Source: CAYMLQ01 sp964390795
GTDB taxonomy: Bacteria; Verrucomicrobiota; Kiritimatiellia; RFP12; UBA1067
Assembly (NCBI GenBank): GCA_964390795.1
Contig: CAYMLQ010000326.1
Span: 1-7,021 of the forward strand
Length of the DNA stretch: 7,021 nt
Direction: 5' to 3'
Positions within the stretch are counted from its first letter, which is position 1. Every line of letters begins with the position of its first letter. Below the pieces are notes generated by a model that did no database searches, was not told where the DNA came from, and saw only the letters and a program-made list of their open reading frames with translations. Below are positions 4,601-7,021 of this stretch, one piece after another. The translations under genes and the position numbers were made by a program.

Positions 4601-7021
4601 GGCCAGCCGCATAACGGGCCGCCTGCGAGACGTCGGCCGCGGTGACCGTTCCTCCGCCCAGGGACGCGCGCGGCGCACAGTCTATCCGCACGAATTCGGA
4701 CGAGGACGGCGTATCCAGGCCGGCCGCAAAGCGGGCGCCCTGAGTCACGTCCGCCGCAGTCACCGACCCGTTTCCGTTAGGCCGCGGGGCGGTATCGCCC
4801 TCGAACCCGGCGGAGAACGAGATCGTGGCGGCGGGAACGACCCAGACGGTGGCAAGCGAGCCGCCCGCCGCGTCCGAAACGTCGCGAAGCGCCGGCGAGT
4901 CAGAGAAGGCCAAGGTCGTCGAAGCGCCGTCTGCCGCTCCCGCTGAGACGGCGAACGTGATCCGGGCGATCTCCCGCTCTCCCGCCGCGAAGACGTGTGT
5001 GGCGGGCAGCCACAGTACAGCACCGACCTTGCCCGCGACATTGGTGTTCACCGTGAGGGAACCCTCCCCCGCATCAACCCCGGCTGTGATTTGCGGCCCA
5101 CCCAAGACGCCCGCATCGTAGTCCAGCGAGAAGGAGAGGGCGTTTTCATTGCCTAAGGACCTGAGCCTGAAGGGAACCGTCACGCTTGCGCCCGGCGACG
5201 CCGTTTGGCTCACGCCCCAGACTTGCCGACCGGTCCCAAGGTTCGCCGCTTGCGTCAAGGTCACCGTCACCGGACTGCCCGTAGCGCCGACGGCCGTGAT
5301 GCGCAGCGAGCTGCTTCTGCTGGCGTTGCCCACGGGGTTCGCGTCGTAGCCAACCGTAATCGCCCCGCCGTTCACCCCGTTTGTGCCGGACTGGATGCGT
5401 GCCCATGAACCGCCCGACAGAAGCTCCGCCGTCCAACGCAAGGTGCTTTGACCGCCGTTGCTGACCGTGAAGACCGTGGTGCCCGCACTGTTGGACACCG
5501 ACTGGCTGACGGGGGAGACGACCAAGATCGGCGCCGCGTCCTGAGCGAATACGCCGGTGATCGCCCGGGCGCGGGTCATCGGCACCGTGAGCGTGCTGCC
5601 GACCCCGATACAACCGTTCGTGGCACCGGCCCAGCCTGCGAAATGCCAGTCCGTCGCCGGCACCGCCGTCAATACGACGTTACTGCCAGCCGCATACCAG
5701 CCGTTCCATGGCGTGATACTGCCGCTGCCGTTGGTGGCGCACGCCAGCCAGTAGTTCGTACTCCACTGCCACGTGAGCACCGCGTTGTTGGTCAGGGTCA
5801 GCGACAGATTGGTCGGGCTCACGTACGTGAAAGCGTTACCCGCCACCGTCGCGCCGAGGCACACATATTGCGTAGTGACGTTGACCACCGGCGAATTTGT
5901 CACCGCCGCAAGGATCGCCGTGCCGTAGGGGTACGTGTTCGTTCCCGCTGGCGGCACCGCCGCGCCATGCGGCGTCTTGACGACCAGCGTCTTCATCGTA
6001 TACGCGCTTCCCGACACCGTACAGCTCGCACCGCCACCCCCCGTGAACGTGACCGTGTTCGTGTGGCCGCCCTGCGACACGGGGCTGTACCGGACCGTGA
6101 CGACTTGGCTCTGTCCCGACGACAGGTTGTAACTGCCGCCGGAAGAGATGCTGAAGGGCGCCGCCACGGACGCCGCGCCTGACAGCGTTCCGGCCCCGAC
6201 ATTCTGAACGGTGAACGTCCGGTTCGACGTGGCCCCCACCAGCACACTGCCGAAACTTTGACTGGAAGGCGTCACCGAGATCGATGGGTCATTGTCCGTG
6301 ATGGTGACGGTCGCCGCGCTCGGACTGCCCACCGCCGCACCCGTCAGCGACACCGTGAACGTCTCGTTGCTCTTGAACGTCGCATTATCAAGGATCGTCA
6401 CGGTAAACGTCTTATCGGCCGTATCGCCGTCCGCCCACGTGAGCGTCCCGCTGGCCGCCGTGTAGTCCGTGCCTGCCAAAGCGATGCCGTTAGCCGTGGC
6501 GTACGTCGCGCTAAGGCTTCCGGAACTACCGCCCTCCCGCACCGCCGTCAGCGTCACGGTACCTGCACCCTCAGTCGCACTATACCCGTTCGCACCGAAC
6601 CGCACCGTGCCGACCGGCTGCCCCGGCATGCCCGTCACCAAGACGTCGTCGATGTACCAGCCGAAATCCTCTCCTCCCGTGCGACTCGTGAGGCGAAACG
6701 CCACCTGCACGCTCTGACCAGCCCAAGCAGAGATATCATAATAGGGATAAGACCACGTTGCGCCGTCGCCAGAAAAAGTTCCTAAGTTAACCCACGACGC
6801 CCCAGCGGGACGAATCTCAACCATGCCACTGTCGTAGTATCCCTCTATGCGGAACCAATGCCGGAACCTGAGCAATGGCGATAATGATGCCGCAGGCACC
6901 GTGAAGGCCGGGCTGATCAGCCGCGAGTCCACGTTGTCGGCATAGTTGCCCGCCAGCACCGTCGCCGCGCAGTTCGTCCCCGCGTACGCCCGCCGCCCCA
7001 GAGCGTTCGTCGGCGGCCCGG
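1656..7021 (-). CDS. Giant secreted multidomain protein with cohesin-, dockerin-, BACON-, Calx-beta- and InlB-like modules (N-terminus outside window)
   Basis: The frame is open from the right edge to a TAA at 1656-1658, at least 1,787 residues. The GTG at 6959 is not the start: the frame stays open for 20 more residues and the first domain continues into them. Residues here count from that GTG as 1. In order: jelly-roll/MAM-like (to 108), Calx-beta (115-224, ending TITDND), ASH/HYDIN-like (226-318), InlB-like module T1 (322-473), BACON-like (477-571), cohesin-like (579-712), dockerin-like pair (716-789), Ala/Ser-rich linker (790-828), cohesin-like (829-962), module T2 (965-1117), two InlB-type repeats (1120-1185, 1190-1254), He_PIG-like Ig (1260-1347), and an unnamed beta-rich region (1350-1767). 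No catalytic motif, membrane segment or PEP-CTERM/LPXTG anchor is visible; the signal peptide must lie outside. A surface adhesin, carbohydrate binder or scaffold is likely. Domain names are by eye. Confidence 0.9.
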   Translation of the reverse strand, partial: GPPTNALGRRAYAGTNCAATVLAGNYADNVDSRLISPAFTVPAASLSPLLRFRHWFRIEGYYDSGMVEIRPAGASWVNLGTFSGDGATWSYPYYDISAWAGQSVQVAFRLTSRTGGEDFGWYIDDVLVTGMPGQPVGTVRFGANGYSATEGAGTVTLTAVREGGSSGSLSATYATANGIALAGTDYTAASGTLTWADGDTADKTFTVTILDNATFKSNETFTVSLTGAAVGSPSAATVTITDNDPSISVTPSSQSFGSVLVGATSNRTFTVQNVGAGTLSGAASVAAPFSISSGGSYNLSSGQSQVVTVRYSPVSQGGHTNTVTFTGGGGASCTVSGSAYTMKTLVVKTPHGAAVPPAGTNTYPYGTAILAAVTNSPVVNVTTQYVCLGATVAGNAFTYVSPTNLSLTLTNNAVLTWQWSTNYWLACATNGSGSITPWNGWYAAGSNVVLTAVPATDWHFAGWAGATNGCIGVGSTLTVPMTRARAITGVFAQDAAPILVVSPVSQSVSNSAGTTVFTVSNGGQSTLRWTAELLSGGSWARIQSGTNGVNGGAITVGYDANPVGNASRSSSLRITAVGATGSPVTVTLTQAANLGTGRQVWGVSQTASPGASVTVPFRLRSLGNENALSFSLDYDAGVLGGPQITAGVDAGEGSLTVNTNVAGKVGAVLWLPATHVFAAGEREIARITFAVSAGAADGASTTLAFSDSPALRDVSDAAGGSLATVWVVPAATISFSAGFEGDTAPRPNGNGSVTAADVTQGARFAAGLDTPSSSEFVRIDCAPRASLGGGTVTAADVSQAARYAAGLDPRTSAGGPSAAAPSPAFEGSSETLSTQPGATAKGAAVAARQIALGVASGAPNKTVRIPVTLTASGSENALGCSVAYNSAVLLKPLVAKGSGAGTATLTVNTNESGKIGIVLYLPAGQVWAAGVQQVATLDFTVAAGSAPGTNVLSFGDSPAIRDVADGLGNSLPTEWVDGTVVVSDYSVKLTVSSAHGQALPAVGVKSYSYGSALTASVTNGTVVSGTTKYVCSGWDGVGDVPISGFTTNTGSITLTRDSAVSWRWETNYWLHTTSSGSGSVNVPDGWWPRGSNVQMVATPGERSLFTAWSGQTDGCVMSGNVIRAVMNKPRAITATFVQQGLVTAQALPSEGGRVSGGGLYAVGTKVTLSAAANPGWKFEKWDDGVTTPQRSVTIAAGDKNYSALFLRLTAVSAVVDPVKGGTVTGSGLYLPGAKVALTAKPATGYTFLRWDDGSQLTSRSFAAPVEDVEVSAWFKPTTNVAPPVVRSPGAQEATVGVYYSQSLVTHVESESLPTVTVTGLPAGLAYVPAAKMIAGVPTAAVSNKAVTVTAKNVNKTPGTNTFSLTVAPLPAWAQGAFSGAAGTEAHGSGSASLSVTALGAVSGKLTLRGTNLSFSAKSYAARTNDAFAVSVTAAVGKVSMPLSLTVYRPEITDPAGRAPVTLSRADGILGANGEVALWRNVWKDVGMAAVLTNTWAGYYTAVLPGGSEFGSGYLAFTVDKLGGVKTVGKLADGTAVSLSGTLVLDEAGRAFAVLYAAPAAYRGGGLFGLAEFFKAGAAARVVVRPLDGGPFAWESLDPAATQLYGQGFGRELGLSGGWYDTVGNLYRYYAGLTLSVGTEGAPAPELLVGTNRHVSAWWDPAGIALSVVTNRLGVMTGLSAPKAGTPVKKGLEYDYESATNAVGLTVSLTQASGVFKGSFKAWFDYAATHTPRTINYEGVLTPEREDAEDGVAGRGFFLWPDKSQYPGPQGKPVPYSFNWSYDLLLLP
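1659..2912 (-). other. Unnamed C-terminal beta-rich repeat region of the giant protein
   Basis: About 410 residues that I cannot assign to a named family. Two segments resemble each other: WAQGAFSGAAG with GSGSASLSVTALGAVSGKL (1352-1384), and WAGYYTAVLPGG with GSGYLAFTVDKLGGVKTVGKL (1475-1510). A third, GVFKGSFK with YEGVLTPE and GRGFFLW (1693-1739), keeps the same G-x-F/K, G-x-L rhythm. The protein ends SYDLLLLP with no sorting signal. Confidence 0.55.
2919..3182 (-). other. Putative Ig (He_PIG-like) domain of the giant protein
   Basis: ATVGVYYSQSL, VTVTGLPAGLAYVPAAKMIAG, VPTAAVSNKAVTVTAKN and TFSLTVAPLP follow the He_PIG pattern, with the typical GLPAGL turn and G-x-PT strand. Confidence 0.7.
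3198..3602 (-). repeat. Two tandem InlB B-type repeats of the giant protein
   Basis: Two units of about 65 residues share the pattern GG-V-G-GLY-GTKVTLSA-P-GW-F-KWDDG and a closing ALF/AWF strand. They resemble the divergent InlB B-repeat (Flg_new_2-like) family and are probably stalk or spacer modules. Confidence 0.75.
3609..4067 (-). other. Module T2: double InlB-like repeat (second of two copies)
   Basis: Shares SSAHGQALPAVG, YSYGSAL, KYVCSGW, WRWETNYWL, GSGSVNVPDGWWPRGSNV and PRAITATF with T1. C1011 and C1095 match T1's C367 and C450 at nearly the same spacing (84 and 83 residues). Confidence 0.75.
4074..4475 (-). other. Cohesin-like domain 2 of the giant protein
   Basis: Paralogous to domain 1: SENALGCSVAYNSAVL, TLTVNTNESGKIGIVLYLP, VWAAGVQQVATLDFTVAAG and LSFGDSPAIRDV line up with NENALSFSLDYDAGVL, SLTVNTNVAGKVGAVLWLP, VFAAGEREIARITFAVSAG and LAFSDSPALRDV. 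Confidence 0.65.
4593..4814 (-). other. Dockerin-like EF-hand pair of the giant protein
   Basis: Two related segments, GNGSVTAADVTQGARFAAGLD and then GGGTVTAADVSQAARYAAGLD, lie about 39 residues apart, as in duplicated dockerin F-hands. Loop position 12 (D737, D776) is kept in both. Loop 1 also has Asn at positions 3 and 5 but Arg at position 1; loop 2 lacks ligands at 1, 3 and 5. Calcium binding looks weak or lost in loop 2. Confidence 0.65.
4824..5225 (-). other. Cohesin-like domain 1 of the giant protein
   Basis: Begins ASPGASVTVPFRL, then NENALSFSLDYDAGVL, the GKVGAVLWLP strand and FAAGEREIARITFAVSAG. This is the cohesin / CBM2-like jelly-roll arrangement. It aligns along its length with the copy at 4074-4475. 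Confidence 0.65.
5247..5531 (-). other. BACON-like domain of the giant protein
   Basis: ILVVSPVSQSVSNSAGTTVF, VSNGGQSTLRWTAEL, GSWARIQSG, SSLRITAVGATGSPVTVTLTQ matches the BACON layout, including the W-x-x-I strand and final Gln. BACON domains are thought to bind glycans or mucin. Confidence 0.65.
5541..5996 (-). other. Module T1: double InlB-like repeat (first of two copies)
   Basis: About 150 residues in two halves. The first half holds LVVKTPHGAAVPPAGT and TYPYGT and ends at WQWSTNYWL; the second holds GSGSITPWNGWYAAGSNV and ends RARAITGVF. It aligns with T2 at 3609-4067. C367 and C450 have counterparts in T2. Confidence 0.75.
6006..6284 (-). other. ASH/HYDIN-like (choice-of-anchor-D-like) Ig domain of the giant protein
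   Basis: ISVTPSSQSFGSVLVGATSNRTFTV, NVGAGTL, PFSISSGG, SSGQSQVVTVRYSP and the closing CTVSGSA follow the pattern of ASPM/SPD-2/hydin-type Ig folds. It probably serves as a structural spacer. Confidence 0.65.
6288..6617 (-). other. Calx-beta domain of the giant protein
   Basis: Shows the family signature in order: ATEGAGTVTLT, TDYTAASGTLTWADGD, VTILDN, NETFTVSLTGA and the closing VTITDNDP. Calx-beta domains bind calcium and are common in bacterial adhesins. Confidence 0.85.
6636..7021 (-). other. Jelly-roll (MAM / choice-of-anchor-J-like) domain of the giant protein
   Basis: The pattern LISPAFTVP, LRFRHWFRIEGYYDSGMVEI, YDISAWAGQSVQVAFRLTS, FGWYIDDV is that of secreted lectin-like sandwiches with a closing WYIDDV strand. 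Its first strands run past the window edge (GPPTNALGRRAYAGTN). Confidence 0.65.

Noticed and set aside
6957..6959. GTG as the start codon of the giant protein
   Set aside because: The frame continues to the window edge with residues (GPPTNALGRRAYAGTN) that extend the jelly-roll domain, and no signal peptide follows the GTG.

Overview
The window is about 7 kb of GC-rich DNA. It holds the end of one gene, one complete gene, most of one very large gene, and two clusters of hairpin repeats. The style suggests a Verrucomicrobiota/PVC-type bacterium, perhaps Kiritimatiellae-like. The hints are a giant secreted mosaic protein of InlB-like, cohesin-like and degenerate dockerin-like modules, and a Tat-exported xylose-isomerase-like enzyme. 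This placement is inferred from protein style only; no marker gene is present.

Layout, left to right: (1) Bases 1-218, plus strand: the last 71 residues of an unrecognised protein that starts outside the window. (2) Bases 241-515: an extragenic array of two identical 118-bp units plus a partial third. Each unit carries two 8-bp-stem hairpins in opposite orientation. (3) Bases 521-1366, minus strand: a 281-aa sugar phosphate isomerase/epimerase-like TIM barrel with a twin-arginine signal. Its own promoter, a leader palindrome and a ribosome binding site lie in 1367-1453. (4) Bases 1499-1650: a second, partly decayed cluster of the same hairpins. (5) Bases 1656 to the right edge, minus strand: a multidomain, probably secreted protein of at least 1,787 residues whose N-terminus lies beyond the window.

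The giant protein reads from its N-terminal side as: jelly-roll (MAM-like), Calx-beta, ASH/HYDIN-like, a duplicated InlB-like module, BACON-like, cohesin-like, dockerin-like pair, linker, cohesin-like, the second InlB-like module, two single InlB-type repeats, a putative Ig (He_PIG-like) domain, and about 410 residues of repeated beta-rich sequence with no name I know. No catalytic domain is visible, so adhesion, carbohydrate binding or scaffolding is more likely than catalysis. Both minus-strand genes probably act outside the cytoplasm, but nothing shows that they work together: a hairpin cluster and a separate promoter lie between them.

The most interesting non-coding signal is the hairpin family. 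All intact copies share a 6-nt loop (CCCCGC) and almost all a 5' GTAG tetranucleotide, while the stems occur in two different, fully compensated versions. This is the architecture of REP/BIME elements mobilised by RAYT (TnpA-REP) transposases. The two versions lie in opposite orientation, so their loops are perfectly complementary to each other.
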